NCBI RefSeq assembly: GCF_022343555.1
Contig: NZ_JAKQZH010000002.1
Span: 917,167-981,166 of the forward strand
Length of the DNA: 64,000 bases
From: Marinobacter sp. C7
Lineage (GTDB): Bacteria > Pseudomonadota > Gammaproteobacteria > Pseudomonadales > Oleiphilaceae
Direction of reading: 5' to 3'
Of this stretch, positions 54,618-64,000 are shown one piece after another; position 1 is the first letter of the stretch; each line of letters opens with the position of its first letter. The notes beneath the pieces were generated by a model that was given only the letters and a program-made list of their open reading frames with translations, had not been told where the DNA came from and searched no databases. The translations under genes and the position numbers were made by a program.

Positions 54618-55040
54618 TTAAAACGGTTTGACAACGGCGAGTATCACAACGGCAAGCAGGACGAACACAGGTAACTCATTGAACCAGCGATAGAATACAT
54701 GGCTGCGGTGGTTCATGTCGTCCCGGAACACCCTGACCAGATGGCCGCAGTAAAAGTGGTAGACAACCAGCAGGGCGACCAGCAGCAACTTGGCATGAAG
54801 CCAGCCCTGGCTGAAATAACCGGACACATTGTAACTGATCAGCCAGATGCCCAGGGCCACCGTCGCAATCATGGAGGGGGTTGTAATGCCCCGATACAGC
54901 TTGCGCTCCATGATCTTGAACCGTTCCCGTCCGGGCTGGTCTTCGCAGGAGGCATGATAGACAAACAGGCGCGGCAGGTAAAAAAGACCGGCGAACCAGC
55001 AAACCATGGCAATTATGTGGAAGGCTTTGACCCACAGCAT
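54618..55040 (-). CDS. hemJ: Protoporphyrinogen IX oxidase HemJ
   Basis: 140 residues with four membrane helices. The conserved His lies in LWVKAFHIIAMVCWFAGLFYLPRLFVYHA and a later Lys in QGWLHAKLLLVA. HemJ oxidises protoporphyrinogen to protoporphyrin in the inner membrane. Located between clc and thiD, in an operon that also contains hemL. Confidence 0.92.
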   Translation of the reverse strand: MLWVKAFHIIAMVCWFAGLFYLPRLFVYHASCEDQPGRERFKIMERKLYRGITTPSMIATVALGIWLISYNVSGYFSQGWLHAKLLLVALLVVYHFYCGHLVRVFRDDMNHRSHVFYRWFNELPVFVLLAVVILAVVKPF

Positions 55041-55043
55041 CCG

Positions 55044-56819
55044 TTAACTCCGTCGGTATTGGTAGTAGCTTTCGATGTCAGACTTCAGTACCACGCCATA
55101 CACCCGCTGGATCATCGGGGCAACGTGGCGTTGCACGTAAAGGGCTTCGGCGTTGGTGGTATCGAATTCGTTGAGCGCTTCCTCGAGGGTTGCCTGGTAT
55201 TGTACCGGGGCAAGGTCCCGACGGTTAGCAGGTATATCCATCAGATCGACGGATTCCGGCATTTCGATCTCCTCTTCGGCCACCGTTTTCTCGGTATCCT
55301 CGAGGTATCGGGCCAGATCCACTGCCGGAAGCAGTGCGGTCGGGCCATTGCTGCCCTCGACGATCAGCCACTTGGGTTCGGACTTGAGCGCCTTGCGGGC
55401 CTCCTCGATGGAAAGGTGGCGTTCCGTACGCAGGATGTTGCGGTCCATGATCGCGCCGACGGAGACTCGCCGAAGTGCCTGGATAACGGGTGAATTCTGG
55501 TAGCTCAGGCCCTGGCTTTTCAGAATGGTGAGGAACAGTGACTTCTTGCCGAAGGCTTCACTGGTGACCAGGCTCGCCGTGGTGATGATAAGCATGGCGG
55601 GCAGGATGATGTTGGGGTTGCGCGTCAGTTCCATCACGGCCATGAGAGCGGCCAGGGGGGCCTGGAGGACCGCTCCCATCATTGCGCCCATGCCGAGCAT
55701 GGCGTAGAAGCCTACGGAGGATGCGGTGTCGGGGGCGATCTGCGCGCCGACCAGTCCCATGGCACCGCCCAGGGTTGCGCCCATGAACAGGGTCGGGCCG
55801 ATGACCCCGCTTGGCATGCCGAGGCCGATGGTCAGTGAGGTTATGAGCAGCTTGGCGGCGCCCGCTGACAGCAACAGCCAGAATCCGAGGCCGCCGTTGA
55901 TGGTCTCGTTTACCGTATCGTAGCCGATGCCCATGGTTTGCGGGATGAATACCGCGAAAGGCACCATCAGTGCGCCCGCAATGCCGATACGAAGCAGGAC
56001 CGGTTGATGGTGATGTCGTCCCATGGTGTCCACCAGTTGAATGAATACTGCTGCAGCGATACCGATGATCACCGCAATGGCGAGAATCCAGGGGATTTCC
56101 ATCAGTGAGTTCATGGTCAGCGCCGGCACGCTGAAGGCCGGCTCGGAGCCGTAGACTGCCTGGGATACGATGGCTGCGCTCACTGCGGCCAGGATGATCG
56201 GGGTGAAACCGGCAATCGTGTACTCCATCATCACCACTTCCATGGCAAAGATCACGCCGGAAATGGGGGTGTTGAACGAAGCGGAGATGGCGGCGGCACA
56301 ACCGCAGGCCACAAGGGTCCGGATGCTGTTGTTGGGCAGCCGCATCCATTGCCCCATAAGGCTGGAGAAGGCCGCGCCGAGGTGAACCGCCGGTCCCTCC
56401 CGACCGGCTGACTGCCCGGTAACCACTGTGGTTACACCGGAGACAAACTGGACAATCGCACTGCGCAGCGAAATGTAGCCCTGATGGTAGTTCAGGCGTT
56501 CCATCACGTGGACAATGCCGACTTTGCGGTCGTGGATGGCCAGACGGTGAAGCATCAGCCCGAGAGCAAGGGCGCCGGCAAGCGGAAGGAGACCGCGGGT
56601 CAGGATGTCGAGTTGTTCAAAGGATTCAGAGCCGCTGCCGGGCAGGAAATGCTCGAGTGGCCACTCGATGGCCAGCCGGAACAGCAGGATCACGCCACCG
56701 GTGATCAGGCCGGATAACAGGCCCAGAACCGCAAGCTGCGGAAGCGCGTCGACACCTGACAGCCTGCGACGGAATACAGGGATCAGGTTTTCGGTGATCT
56801 GGTGCCAGATGTTCCGCAT
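55044..56819 (-). CDS. ClC-family chloride channel/transporter with CBS domains
   Basis: 591 residues. A ClC membrane domain (about 20-425) contains the gating motif GREGPAVH, with its Glu, and GMPSGVIGPTLFMGA. Two CBS regions (about 455-580) follow. The usual GSGIP chloride-filter motif is not obvious; the equivalent place has KVGIVHVMERL. The gating Glu suggests a proton-coupled antiporter, but specificity is uncertain. Confidence 0.88.
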   Translation of the reverse strand: MRNIWHQITENLIPVFRRRLSGVDALPQLAVLGLLSGLITGGVILLFRLAIEWPLEHFLPGSGSESFEQLDILTRGLLPLAGALALGLMLHRLAIHDRKVGIVHVMERLNYHQGYISLRSAIVQFVSGVTTVVTGQSAGREGPAVHLGAAFSSLMGQWMRLPNNSIRTLVACGCAAAISASFNTPISGVIFAMEVVMMEYTIAGFTPIILAAVSAAIVSQAVYGSEPAFSVPALTMNSLMEIPWILAIAVIIGIAAAVFIQLVDTMGRHHHQPVLLRIGIAGALMVPFAVFIPQTMGIGYDTVNETINGGLGFWLLLSAGAAKLLITSLTIGLGMPSGVIGPTLFMGATLGGAMGLVGAQIAPDTASSVGFYAMLGMGAMMGAVLQAPLAALMAVMELTRNPNIILPAMLIITTASLVTSEAFGKKSLFLTILKSQGLSYQNSPVIQALRRVSVGAIMDRNILRTERHLSIEEARKALKSEPKWLIVEGSNGPTALLPAVDLARYLEDTEKTVAEEEIEMPESVDLMDIPANRRDLAPVQYQATLEEALNEFDTTNAEALYVQRHVAPMIQRVYGVVLKSDIESYYQYRRS

Positions 56820-56972
56820 GATCGCAGGGGGTCCGGTTCGGGTGTGCCAGTCCGTTTACGGTGTTGTGACAACATTGTAGCGGTCGGCCTCCCCGCTGCA
56901 ATAAGTCGTTGGTTTATCATGGTAGACTAGGACTTCAAACTTCCAATTCCTGATTCGACGTCACTGGAGAAA

Positions 56973-58013
56973 ATGGTGATTAAAGTAGGCATCGTTGGTG
57001 GCACCGGCTATACCGGTGTGGAGCTGCTGAGAATCCTGGCGGTTCACCCGGAGGTAACCGTCAGCTGTATAACTTCCCGCTCCGAGGCTGGCATGCCGGT
57101 CGCGGACATGTACCCGAATCTGCGCGGGCACTTTGAACTCGAATTCTCCGAGCCTGATGCCGGTGTGCTCAAGGCCTGTGACCTCGTGTTTTTTGCGACC
57201 CCCCACGGCGTAGCCATGCGTATGGTGCCGGAGCTGATGGATGCAGGCGTCCGCGTCGTTGACCTCTCTGCGGATTTCCGGCTCAAGGATCTGGACGTCT
57301 GGGCCCAGTGGTACGGCATGGCCCATGAGAGTCCGGAATGGGCGGAGAAGGCGGTTTACGGTCTTCCGGAGGTAGTCCGCGAGGAGATCCGTAGTGCCCG
57401 CCTGGTGGCCAATCCCGGCTGTTATCCCACTGCGGTGCAGCTGGGTTTCCTGCCCCTGCTGGAGAAGGGACTGGTTGATCCGGCGCGCCTGATCGCTGAC
57501 GCGAAATCCGGTGCCAGTGGTGCGGGTCGTCAGGGCAAGATTGGGATGCTGCACGGCGAGATTGGCGAAAGCTTCAAGGCCTACGGGGCGTCCGGCCATC
57601 GTCACTTGCCGGAGATCCGCCAGGGGCTGACCGGCGCTGCCGGTAGCGAGGTTGGGGTGACCTTCGTGCCGCATCTGATTCCGATGATTCGCGGTATTGA
57701 GGCCACACTTTACGCCGAATTGAACGATCCGTCCGCCTTTGATGACCTTCAGGCCCTGTACGAGGAGCGCTACCGTGACGAGCCGTTTGTCGATGTAATG
57801 CCTTTCGGCAGCCATCCGGAGACCCGCAGTGTCCGGGGTGCGAACCAGTGCCGTATGGCGCTGCATCGGCAGGAGAACAGTAATATCGTTATCGTTTCCT
57901 CTGTCATTGATAACCTGGTCAAGGGGGCCGCGGGGCAGGCGGTCCAGAACATGAATATCATGTTTGGTTTCCGGGAAACCCTTGGGCTTGAAGCGCCGGC
58001 CCTGTTGCCCTGA
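56973..58013 (+). CDS. argC: N-acetyl-gamma-glutamyl-phosphate reductase
   Basis: 346 residues. NADP-binding [15 protein letters not shown] at the N-terminus, active-site Cys in [14 protein letters not shown] (near 150) and HRHLPEI near 210. Third step of arginine synthesis. First gene of an argC-(DUF6776)-bactofilin-erpA set also found in Pseudomonas. Confidence 0.96.
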   Translation: MVIKVGIVGGTGYTGVELLRILAVHPEVTVSCITSRSEAGMPVADMYPNLRGHFELEFSEPDAGVLKACDLVFFATPHGVAMRMVPELMDAGVRVVDLSADFRLKDLDVWAQWYGMAHESPEWAEKAVYGLPEVVREEIRSARLVANPGCYPTAVQLGFLPLLEKGLVDPARLIADAKSGASGAGRQGKIGMLHGEIGESFKAYGASGHRHLPEIRQGLTGAAGSEVGVTFVPHLIPMIRGIEATLYAELNDPSAFDDLQALYEERYRDEPFVDVMPFGSHPETRSVRGANQCRMALHRQENSNIVIVSSVIDNLVKGAAGQAVQNMNIMFGFRETLGLEAPALLP

Positions 58014-58022
58014 GGACGACCA

Positions 58023-58763
58023 GTGAGTGAACCACGAAAGCCGGCGGAAGAATATGTCGTTATCCGCCATCGTCCTGGTTACCGGATTCGCCGCACCGCG
58101 ATATTGTTAGCGTTTACGGTGATTGCAGCGCTTGCAGGCTATGCGGCCGGGCTTGCCCAGGGCGGTTTCCGGTTCTCGGACGTCTCCGCCTCCAATGAAG
58201 TGCTGGAGGAGGAGTTGGACACGCTTCGAAGCAATTACAAGGAGGCGCGTCAGCAACTGGTCAACCTCGAAAGAGGCAAGGTGATCGACGCCCAGGCGCT
58301 CCGGCAGGCCAGGAATACCATTGTTGAGCTGGAAACCCGCATCGCATCACTGAAGTCAGACCTGACTTTCTATAAAAATATCATGGCGCCGTCGGAGACC
58401 AGCAAAGGGCTCCAGGTCGACAGTCTGACCCTGTCCCGGGACTACCAGCCCGGCGTCTGGGACTTCAAGCTGGCCCTGACCCAGGTTGGTAATAACAAGA
58501 ACTACATTTCTGGCGTGGTGGCAGTCAATGTCATCGGCGTGCGCGACGAAGAAAAAGAAGTCATCGCCCTGCGTGATCTGTCTGAGGATATCGAGGATCT
58601 TGGCGTAAAGTTCCGTTTCCGCTTCTTCCAGAATGTGGAAGGAACCCTGGCGCTACCGGAAGATTTCGAGCCGGTGGAAGTCCAGGTGGTGGCTCAGGCC
58701 GAGGGCCGCGAGTCCTCGCAGGCAGAACGAACCTTTGACTGGGATGATTTAACGGAGAATTGA
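58023..58763 (+). CDS. DUF6776-type coiled-coil membrane protein
   Basis: 246 residues from GTG 58023. One membrane helix (about 23-45), a coiled coil (about 58-120) and a beta-rich C-terminal domain (about 135-235, DYQPGVWDFKLALTQVGNNKNYISGVV). I recall it as DUF6776. It is 1 nt from the bactofilin gene, so it may be its membrane partner; that is inference. Confidence 0.78.
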   Translation: MSEPRKPAEEYVVIRHRPGYRIRRTAILLAFTVIAALAGYAAGLAQGGFRFSDVSASNEVLEEELDTLRSNYKEARQQLVNLERGKVIDAQALRQARNTIVELETRIASLKSDLTFYKNIMAPSETSKGLQVDSLTLSRDYQPGVWDFKLALTQVGNNKNYISGVVAVNVIGVRDEEKEVIALRDLSEDIEDLGVKFRFRFFQNVEGTLALPEDFEPVEVQVVAQAEGRESSQAERTFDWDDLTEN

Positions 58764-58764
58764 A

Positions 58765-59238
58765 ATGCTCGGTAAGAAAAAGCAGCAGAAGCCAAAGCGG
58801 CCGGCAGGCCATTTTGACACCCTGGTCTCCTCGCGCACGATTGTGGAAGGGGATGTGAAGTTTTCGGGTGGTTTGCATGTAGATGGTCGGGTCAAGGGCA
58901 AGGTTGTTGCCGAAGAGGGCAGCGATGCAGTGCTGCGGCTGTCGGAGGTCGGTGAGATTACCGGTGATATCGTTGCCCCCCATGTCATTATCAACGGCAC
59001 CGTGAACGGTGATGTCTATGCCTCGAACCACCTCGAACTGGCGGAAAAGGCCGCCATTAACGGCAATGTCTATTACAACCTGATCGAGATGGCCATGGGG
59101 GCCACGGTCAATGGTAATCTGGTTCATCAGCGCGAGCCTGTCGGACTGCTGACCAAGGATCGCCCGGAGCCGGTCGCCGAGGCCCGGTCCGATGAAGAAC
59201 TTGAAGAAGCCGTGGCGGATGGTGGAAAGTCCGAATAG
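58765..59238 (+). CDS. Bactofilin (polymer-forming cytoskeletal protein)
   Basis: 157 residues from ATG 58765. The DUF583 beta-helix core (about 25-125) shows short repeats such as GDVKFSGGLHVDGRVKGKV and GDIVAPHVIINGTVNGDVYA. Flanked by disordered ends. Bactofilins form filaments at the membrane that position cell-wall enzymes. Coupled to the coiled-coil membrane protein gene upstream. Confidence 0.9.
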   Translation: MLGKKKQQKPKRPAGHFDTLVSSRTIVEGDVKFSGGLHVDGRVKGKVVAEEGSDAVLRLSEVGEITGDIVAPHVIINGTVNGDVYASNHLELAEKAAINGNVYYNLIEMAMGATVNGNLVHQREPVGLLTKDRPEPVAEARSDEELEEAVADGGKSE

Positions 59239-59301
59239 TTGATTGTTTTAGTCAGGAATACCATAATCGCTACTTTGTAAACGAAGTTTCCGGAGGCGAG
59301 C

Positions 59302-59655
59302 TTGAGTGTAGTTCAGCAACAGATGGCCACCCCACTGTTTTTCAGCGACAGTGCCGTTGCCAAGGTGCGTGAATTGATTGAGGAAGAGGGAAATCCTGAC
59401 CTCAAGCTGCGCGTCTTTGTGACCGGTGGCGGCTGTTCCGGATTCCAGTATGGCTTTTCCTTCGACGAGAATCAGGAAGAAGATGACACGGTGATTGAAC
59501 GGGACGGCGTTGTTTTGCTGGTGGATTCGATGAGTTACCAGTATCTGATTGGTGCAACTGTTGAATACCAGGAAGGTTTGCAGGGCTCCCAGTTCGTTGT
59601 TCAGAACCCGAACGCCACCTCCACTTGCGGCTGCGGCAGCTCCTTCTCGATTTGA
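59302..59655 (+). CDS. erpA: Iron-sulfur cluster insertion protein ErpA
   Basis: 117 residues from TTG 59302 (GAGGCGAG upstream). A-type carrier ligands: Cys in [11 protein letters not shown] (near 43) and the C-terminal CGCGSSF pair. It delivers 4Fe-4S clusters to targets such as IspG/H. Essential in E. coli. Confidence 0.95.
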   Translation: MSVVQQQMATPLFFSDSAVAKVRELIEEEGNPDLKLRVFVTGGGCSGFQYGFSFDENQEEDDTVIERDGVVLLVDSMSYQYLIGATVEYQEGLQGSQFVVQNPNATSTCGCGSSFSI

Positions 59656-59656
59656 T

Positions 59657-60754
59657 TCAGGCCGGGTAAATGGCTCCCAGAATACGGGGGCCATTTGCGC
59701 CGGTTACTTCCGGAAGATTCCCCGGTTTCCCCTCGATAGCCTGCTTCGCGAGCCAGGCGAACGCCACCGGTTCCACCCACTGCGGATCCAGTCCCAGTTC
59801 CGAGGTGACTGCCAGGCGTGCGGGTGCCAATGCCTGGCCCAGGGCCCGCATCAGCTCGGGGTTGCGGGTGCCCCCGCCGCAGGCATAAACAGTGTCCACC
59901 CCGGTTTCCGGCATCTGGCGCGCAATGGTCAAGGCGGTGAGTTCCAGTAATGTCCTCTGGATATCTTCCGGTTTCAGGTCCGGATGACGGGCGATCATGG
60001 TTTTCACCCATCCCAGGTTGAACTTTTCCTTACCGGTGCTTTTGGGCGGTGTCCGCTGGAAGTACGCATCGGAAAGCATATCCTCCAGGAGTTCCGGATC
60101 CACTCGCCCTTCCACAGCCCAGTGGCCGTCCGCGTCATAGGGGCGACCAGTCTGGTCCAGACACCAGGCGTCCATCAGGGCATTGGCGGGACCGGTGTCA
60201 AAGCCGGTCACCGGGCCCTGGCCGCGAGCGGGTAGCCAGGTGATGTTGGCAATGCCCCCGAGGTTAAGGATGCAGCGGTTCTCCGACTCCGATCCAAAGA
60301 ATGCCTTATGGAATGCCGGAACCAGCGGCGCTCCCTGGCCACCGGCGGCCATGTCGCGACTGCGGAAATCGCCAACCGTCGTTATTCCGGTGGTTTCGGT
60401 GATGATGGCGGGGTTGCCAATCTGGAAGGAAAATGGCGCGGAACCGGCAGGTTGGTGCCGAATGGTCTGGCCGTGGCTGCCAATCGCCCGAATCGTGTTC
60501 GGGTTCAGACCCGAATCCGAAATGGCTCGCAACGCAGCCTGGGCGAAAAGTTGTCCGGTGAGGGTGTTCAGCTCGCCGATTTCATCCGGGCTGGCCTGGT
60601 TCTGGCTGGCATTAATGAGGCGCTGGCGCAGGTCATCCGGGTAGCTGAGGCAGCGACTTGCGTGGATCTGGACAGTTCGGTCTCGGAAGGACACCAGCAC
60701 GGCGTCAATGCCATCCATGCTGGTGCCAGACATAAGCCCGAGCCAGGCTTCCAT
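59657..60754 (-). CDS. anmK: Anhydro-N-acetylmuramic acid kinase
   Basis: 365 residues with ATP-binding GLMSGTSMDGIDAVL (about 6-20), the GSHGQTIRH motif (near 101) and GFDTGPANALMDAW (near 187). It recycles anhydroMurNAc from peptidoglycan to MurNAc-6-phosphate. Neighbour of the M23 peptidase gene, 4 nt away, both in wall turnover. Confidence 0.95.
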   Translation of the reverse strand: MEAWLGLMSGTSMDGIDAVLVSFRDRTVQIHASRCLSYPDDLRQRLINASQNQASPDEIGELNTLTGQLFAQAALRAISDSGLNPNTIRAIGSHGQTIRHQPAGSAPFSFQIGNPAIITETTGITTVGDFRSRDMAAGGQGAPLVPAFHKAFFGSESENRCILNLGGIANITWLPARGQGPVTGFDTGPANALMDAWCLDQTGRPYDADGHWAVEGRVDPELLEDMLSDAYFQRTPPKSTGKEKFNLGWVKTMIARHPDLKPEDIQRTLLELTALTIARQMPETGVDTVYACGGGTRNPELMRALGQALAPARLAVTSELGLDPQWVEPVAFAWLAKQAIEGKPGNLPEVTGANGPRILGAIYPA

Positions 60755-60758
60755 TGGC

Positions 60759-62153
60759 TCAGTCTTCCCGTGCCAGGGCCAGTTGCTGGTAGTTCTCGCG
60801 GAAAACGTCGAATTGCGCTACCCGTTGTTCGGTGACCCGCTTGAAACGGGCCATCTCGGATGCGGGTACTGGCTTGGCATCCGGGAGATTGACCGTACGG
60901 GAGTTGCGGGGCGATCCGTTGAGCCGGAACTCATAATGCAGGTGCGGCCCGGTTACCATGCCGGAAGAGCCGAGATAGCCAATGGTTTGCCCCTGCTTGA
61001 CCCTGACACCTTTTTTCATACCTCGTGCCAGCCCTTTCATGTGGGCATACAGCGTGGTGATGTTGTTGCCATGCTGCAGAATGATGGTGCGGCCGTAACC
61101 GCCTTTCCAGCCTGCAAAACGAACGGTGCCATTGCCCGCAGCTTTGATCGGTGTGCCCGGAGGCGCAGCGTAGTCGGTCCCCTCGTGAGGGCGCACCACA
61201 TCCAGTACCGGGTGCCTGCGTTGCAGGTTAAATGATGAGGATACCCGCGCATTGATCGGCGTACGCAGAAAAGCTTTGCGCATGCTCTTGCCTTCCGGCG
61301 TGTAGTAGTCGCTCTCGCCATTGCTGTCGGTGTACAGCACTGCGAGATTCTCTTCGCCGCGGTTCACGAACCGTGCCGAGAGAATGCGGCCGGTGTCGAA
61401 TTTCTCGCCGTCGAGGTAGAGCTCCTCGTAGACAACCTCGAACCGGTCGCCCTTGCGGACGTCGTAAACGAAGTCGATGTCCCAGCCGAAGATGCCCGCC
61501 AGCTCCATCGTGAGGCGATCGTTCATGCCGGCTTCGCGGGCCGCCAGGTAGAGAGAGCCGTCTATCACGCCAGAAGCGAAGGCCGGGCGGGCTTCGGGCT
61601 CGCGCATGTCGGTCTTGCCACTGAATCCCTGCTCGCTACGTGTGATCTTGAGGGTTTCAAGCAGATTGCGTTCAAGTTCTACAGCTGCCAGTGCTCCGGA
61701 TTCGTCCGTGGCAAAGCGGATGGTTTCACCTGCATACAGGCGCTGCAGTTCTTCCGCTTCCCCTTCGCCATGAATGACTGACAGCATGATGCCGTCATTG
61801 AAGCCGGCTTTCTTGAACAGTGACGACAATGTATCGCCGGACTTGATCTCGAAGGTTTGCCAATCCAGTTGGGGTTCCGCCGGAACTGCGGCAACGGTCT
61901 CCTGGGGCGCTTCTTTTGCCGGCTGCTCGGACTGTTGTTGCTTTGCTGGCGTGGAACTGGCCGGCAGGGCCTGGTCTGGCGTTTCTGTCAGCTTGCCGCC
62001 CGTTTCGGATACGGTGCCTTGCTCAAGGTCCAGGGCATAGGACATGCGCTTGGCTTCAACATTGCTGCTCGGGCTCATAAGCACGGCAGCTGTCACTACA
62101 ACGGTTGCAGCGGCGGCGAGGGTAATGTGAGTCTTGGGAAACATTTTCAGCAC
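60759..62153 (-). CDS. mepM: M23 peptidoglycan endopeptidase, MepM-like
   Basis: 464 residues. N-terminal membrane helix (about 10-28), a Gln/Pro/Ala-rich linker, LysM-like/OapA domain (about 98-150), then M23 LytM domain (about 310-415). The zinc ligands are visible: HEGTDYAAPPGTPI and HLHYEFRLNG. It cuts peptidoglycan cross-links to allow insertion of new strands. Confidence 0.9.
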   Translation of the reverse strand: MLKMFPKTHITLAAAATVVVTAAVLMSPSSNVEAKRMSYALDLEQGTVSETGGKLTETPDQALPASSTPAKQQQSEQPAKEAPQETVAAVPAEPQLDWQTFEIKSGDTLSSLFKKAGFNDGIMLSVIHGEGEAEELQRLYAGETIRFATDESGALAAVELERNLLETLKITRSEQGFSGKTDMREPEARPAFASGVIDGSLYLAAREAGMNDRLTMELAGIFGWDIDFVYDVRKGDRFEVVYEELYLDGEKFDTGRILSARFVNRGEENLAVLYTDSNGESDYYTPEGKSMRKAFLRTPINARVSSSFNLQRRHPVLDVVRPHEGTDYAAPPGTPIKAAGNGTVRFAGWKGGYGRTIILQHGNNITTLYAHMKGLARGMKKGVRVKQGQTIGYLGSSGMVTGPHLHYEFRLNGSPRNSRTVNLPDAKPVPASEMARFKRVTEQRVAQFDVFRENYQQLALARED

Positions 62154-62457
62154 TTATCGCACCCGTTTTAATCGGTATTCCGGCAGGTTGAACTACCTAA
62201 TTAAAGCTGTTGTTCAAGTATAGACCAACAGATTACCGTATAAAATGCATGCGGGACAGCGTGGAACATTACGGTTGCTGCTCCATCCTCCGGATTTCTC
62301 GCGACGTCACTGCTATAATACGCCGCCCTGTTGACTCAGGGTTGTGTAATATTTGTGCATGTTACTTTACCAAGTGCGCAAGAGAATCACAGATTTCTTT
62401 TGTTGAAGTCTGTAACGGTCTGAATCTTTCACCATATAAAACGGGGACGTGTAGTTC
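62154..62457. promoter_or_regulatory. Divergent promoter region of mepM and tyrS
   Basis: A TATAAT at 62314-62319 on the plus strand is a good -10 for tyrS, with a 140-nt leader, though its -35 is poor. The leader has no T-box or stable terminator that I can identify. Nothing else is supported. Confidence 0.5.
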
Positions 62458-63660
62458 ATGGCATCTATTGATGAAGCGTTGGCCGTCATCAAGCGCGGCG
62501 TTGACGAACTGATTCCGGAAGAGGAGCTCGTTGAGAAGCTGAAGCAAGGTCGGCCCCTGCGTATCAAGGCGGGATTCGATCCCACGGCACCGGACCTTCA
62601 TCTCGGCCACACCGTCCTGATCAACAAGTTGCGCCAGTTCCAGGATCTTGGTCACGAAGTCATTTTTCTGATCGGTGACTTTACCGGAATGATTGGCGAC
62701 CCCACGGGCAAGAGTGCGACCCGCCCCCCGTTGACCGAGGAGCAGGTCCGGGAGAATGCGGTCTCCTATAAAGAGCAGGTATTCAAGATCCTGGATCCGG
62801 CAAAGACTCATGTGGTTTTCAATTCCGACTGGATGAGCAAGATGACTGCCGCGGACATGATCAAGCTCGCAGGTCAGTACACCGTTGCCCGGATGCTGGA
62901 GCGTGATGATTTCACCAAGCGCTACCGCGCCGAGCAGGCGATTGCGATTCATGAATTCCTTTATCCCCTGGTTCAGGGTTATGACTCCGTTGCCCTGGAA
63001 GCGGATGTTGAGCTGGGGGGTACCGACCAGAAGTTCAACCTGCTGATGGGGCGTATTCTCCAGAAGCACTATGGTCAGGAGCCGCAGGTGATCCTGACTA
63101 TGCCGATTCTCGAAGGGCTGGACGGCGTCCAGAAGATGTCCAAGTCCCTCGGGAATTATGTAGGCGTTAATGATGCCCCGGGTGAAATGTACACCAAGCT
63201 CCTTTCCATGCCCGATGAGCTGTTGTGGCGTTACTTTGAGCTGCTGAGCTTCCGGCCGCTTGCGGAGGTGGAGGAGTTCCGGAAGGCTGTTGAGGGTGGC
63301 GCCAATCCGCAGGACTACAAGAAAGTGCTGGCGGAGGAGCTTATTGCCCGCTTCCACGACGAGGAGGCTGCAAAGAATGCCCACAAGTCTGCGGGTAACC
63401 GGGTCGGCCTTGGCGAGATTCCCGAGAATGTGCCTGAAGTGAAAGTTTCCCTCGATGGGCAGAGTGAAATGCCGATGCCTGCCGTGCTCCGCCTTGCGGG
63501 GCTGGTGAAGAATGGTGCTGCGGCGAGGGATGTCCTCGGGCGGGGGGCTGTCTACGTCGATGGGCAGCAGTTCGAAGGGGATCGCATGTTTGTAGAAGGT
63601 GATGAGTGCGTTATTCAGGCCGGTAAGAAGAAGATTGCGAAGGTTTTGATTACTGCATAA
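62458..63660 (+). CDS. tyrS: Tyrosyl-tRNA synthetase (TyrZ type)
   Basis: 400 residues. The HIGH motif is HLGHTVL (near 44-50), [14 protein letters not shown] follows, and KMSKS-type KMSKSLGN is near 226. A C-terminal S4 RNA-binding domain (about 335-400). Belongs to the shorter-linker type often called TyrZ. Adjacent to rRNA promoters, as tyrZ is in Pseudomonas. Confidence 0.95.
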   Translation: MASIDEALAVIKRGVDELIPEEELVEKLKQGRPLRIKAGFDPTAPDLHLGHTVLINKLRQFQDLGHEVIFLIGDFTGMIGDPTGKSATRPPLTEEQVRENAVSYKEQVFKILDPAKTHVVFNSDWMSKMTAADMIKLAGQYTVARMLERDDFTKRYRAEQAIAIHEFLYPLVQGYDSVALEADVELGGTDQKFNLLMGRILQKHYGQEPQVILTMPILEGLDGVQKMSKSLGNYVGVNDAPGEMYTKLLSMPDELLWRYFELLSFRPLAEVEEFRKAVEGGANPQDYKKVLAEELIARFHDEEAAKNAHKSAGNRVGLGEIPENVPEVKVSLDGQSEMPMPAVLRLAGLVKNGAAARDVLGRGAVYVDGQQFEGDRMFVEGDECVIQAGKKKIAKVLITA

Positions 63661-63667
63661 CCGGTTT

Positions 63668-63722
63668 GGTTGCCTGGCAACCAGTAAAACGACGAATTTG
63701 GATTTTTTTCAAATTCGTCGTT
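63668..63722. repeat. Two perfect inverted repeats between tyrS and the rRNA promoters
   Basis: GGTTGCC-T-GGCAACC (63668-63682) and a 13-bp inverted repeat with 9-nt loop containing a T-run (arms 63688-63700 and 63710-63722, AACGACGAATTTG and its complement). The second can end tyrS transcripts only weakly, as the T-run is in the loop; its right arm overlaps the -35 of the first promoter. Confidence 0.65.
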
Positions 63723-63748
63723 GACAGTCTTCCTGAGGGCTGTAGAAT
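63721..63748 (+). promoter_or_regulatory. rRNA-type promoter P1
   Basis: TTGACA (63721) and TAGAAT (63743) separated by 16 bp, followed by a GCGCACC discriminator. Confidence 0.85.
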
Positions 63749-63852
63749 GCGCACCACTTCTGAGGGACAAGCCACTGAGACAGGGGCAGCCGGAGGAAGT
63801 AACTGCTTGAAAGATTTGAAGAAAAACGATTTCAAATTTCTTCAGAAAGCGG

Positions 63853-63880
63853 TTGACAAGGTGGCGGTTCAGTGTAGAAT
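63853..63880 (+). promoter_or_regulatory. rRNA-type promoter P2
   Basis: TTGACA (63853) and TAGAAT (63875), 16-bp spacer, GCGCGCC discriminator. Same hexamers and spacer as P1 and P3. Confidence 0.88.
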
Positions 63881-63957
63881 GCGCGCCTCGTTTGAAGCAG
63901 TAAGCCGGACGGTTTTTGGCGGGTTTGAAAGAGTTTGAAAACGCTGAAAATTAACGG

Positions 63958-63985
63958 TTGACAAGGTCGGGATTCGATGTAGAAT
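63958..63985 (+). promoter_or_regulatory. rRNA-type promoter P3
   Basis: TTGACA (63958) and TAGAAT (63980), 16-bp spacer, ACGCGGCC discriminator, preceded by an A/T-rich UP-like stretch. GC-rich discriminators are typical of ppGpp/DksA-controlled rRNA promoters; the 16S gene should follow outside the window. Confidence 0.88.
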
Positions 63986-64000
63986 ACGCGGCCTTGATTG

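Overview
The window is chromosomal DNA from a gammaproteobacterium. Gene content and order point to Marinobacter or a close relative in the Pseudomonas/Alteromonas side of the class. The main evidence is the neighbourhoods dksA-gluQ-cbrX-cbrA-cbrB-crcZ-pcnB-folK-panB-panC-pgi, clc-hemJ-thiD-thiE-hemL and argC-(DUF6776)-bactofilin-erpA-anmK-M23 peptidase-tyrS-rRNA promoters. This is inference from remembered synteny, not from a database search. The core DNA is GC-rich with tightly packed operons.

Layout. 1-8280: a cut-off DUF2489 gene, a molybdopterin oxidoreductase, a large Ig-like lipoprotein paired with a FadL/OmpP1-type porin, and a PEP-CTERM protein. 8456-22582: an integrated element of about 14 kb, flanked by 47-bp direct repeats of the 3' half of tRNA-Ile2(CAU). 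Its right two thirds (13885-21871) form a filamentous prophage (inovirus) with a LexA-like repressor, an AlpA-like regulator, ssDNA-binding protein, coat proteins, minor coat protein, a pVI-like protein, Zot, Rep and a tyrosine integrase. Its left third (8456-12403) is a row of four single-gene cassettes. Each is preceded by a tRNA-like remnant and an arm of constant geometry: an ACCAC-type box, then 72-73 nt later a 19-nt box close to GTGGACACTTTGTTGACAC. A fifth 19-nt box lies near attR beside another cargo gene.

22538-35030: tRNA-Ile2, then rpoD-dnaG-rpsU, tsaD, plsY, folB-folK, and pgi-panC-panB-folK-pcnB. 35031-41670: the carbon-catabolite module. Upstream of pcnB and downstream of cbrB, the minus strand carries a sigma-54 promoter, upstream TGTTAC/GTAACA half-sites, an A-rich RNA with AAnAAnAA motifs and a terminator. 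Together these look like the regulatory RNA CrcZ controlled by CbrB. cbrB, cbrA, a small cbrX-like gene, gluQ and dksA follow.

41848-51833: sfsA, a Rieske protein, a two-domain kinase-like protein, mrcB with a TPR lipoprotein (LpoP-like), a DUF4382 lipoprotein, and an ECF sigma/anti-sigma/secreted protein set followed by a TPR outer-membrane protein. 51868-56819: the clc-hemJ-thiD-thiE-hemL operon; thiD appears to start with ATC. 56973-63660: argC to tyrS. 63661-64000: three near-identical tandem promoters, almost certainly those of an rRNA operon whose genes lie beyond the window.

The most novel item is the cassette array: successive cargo genes apparently laid down behind attL-like modules that use different tRNA ends, with helically phased CCACA boxes that also recur at the Rep start. 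The most solid new functional call outside the element is the CrcZ-like RNA.
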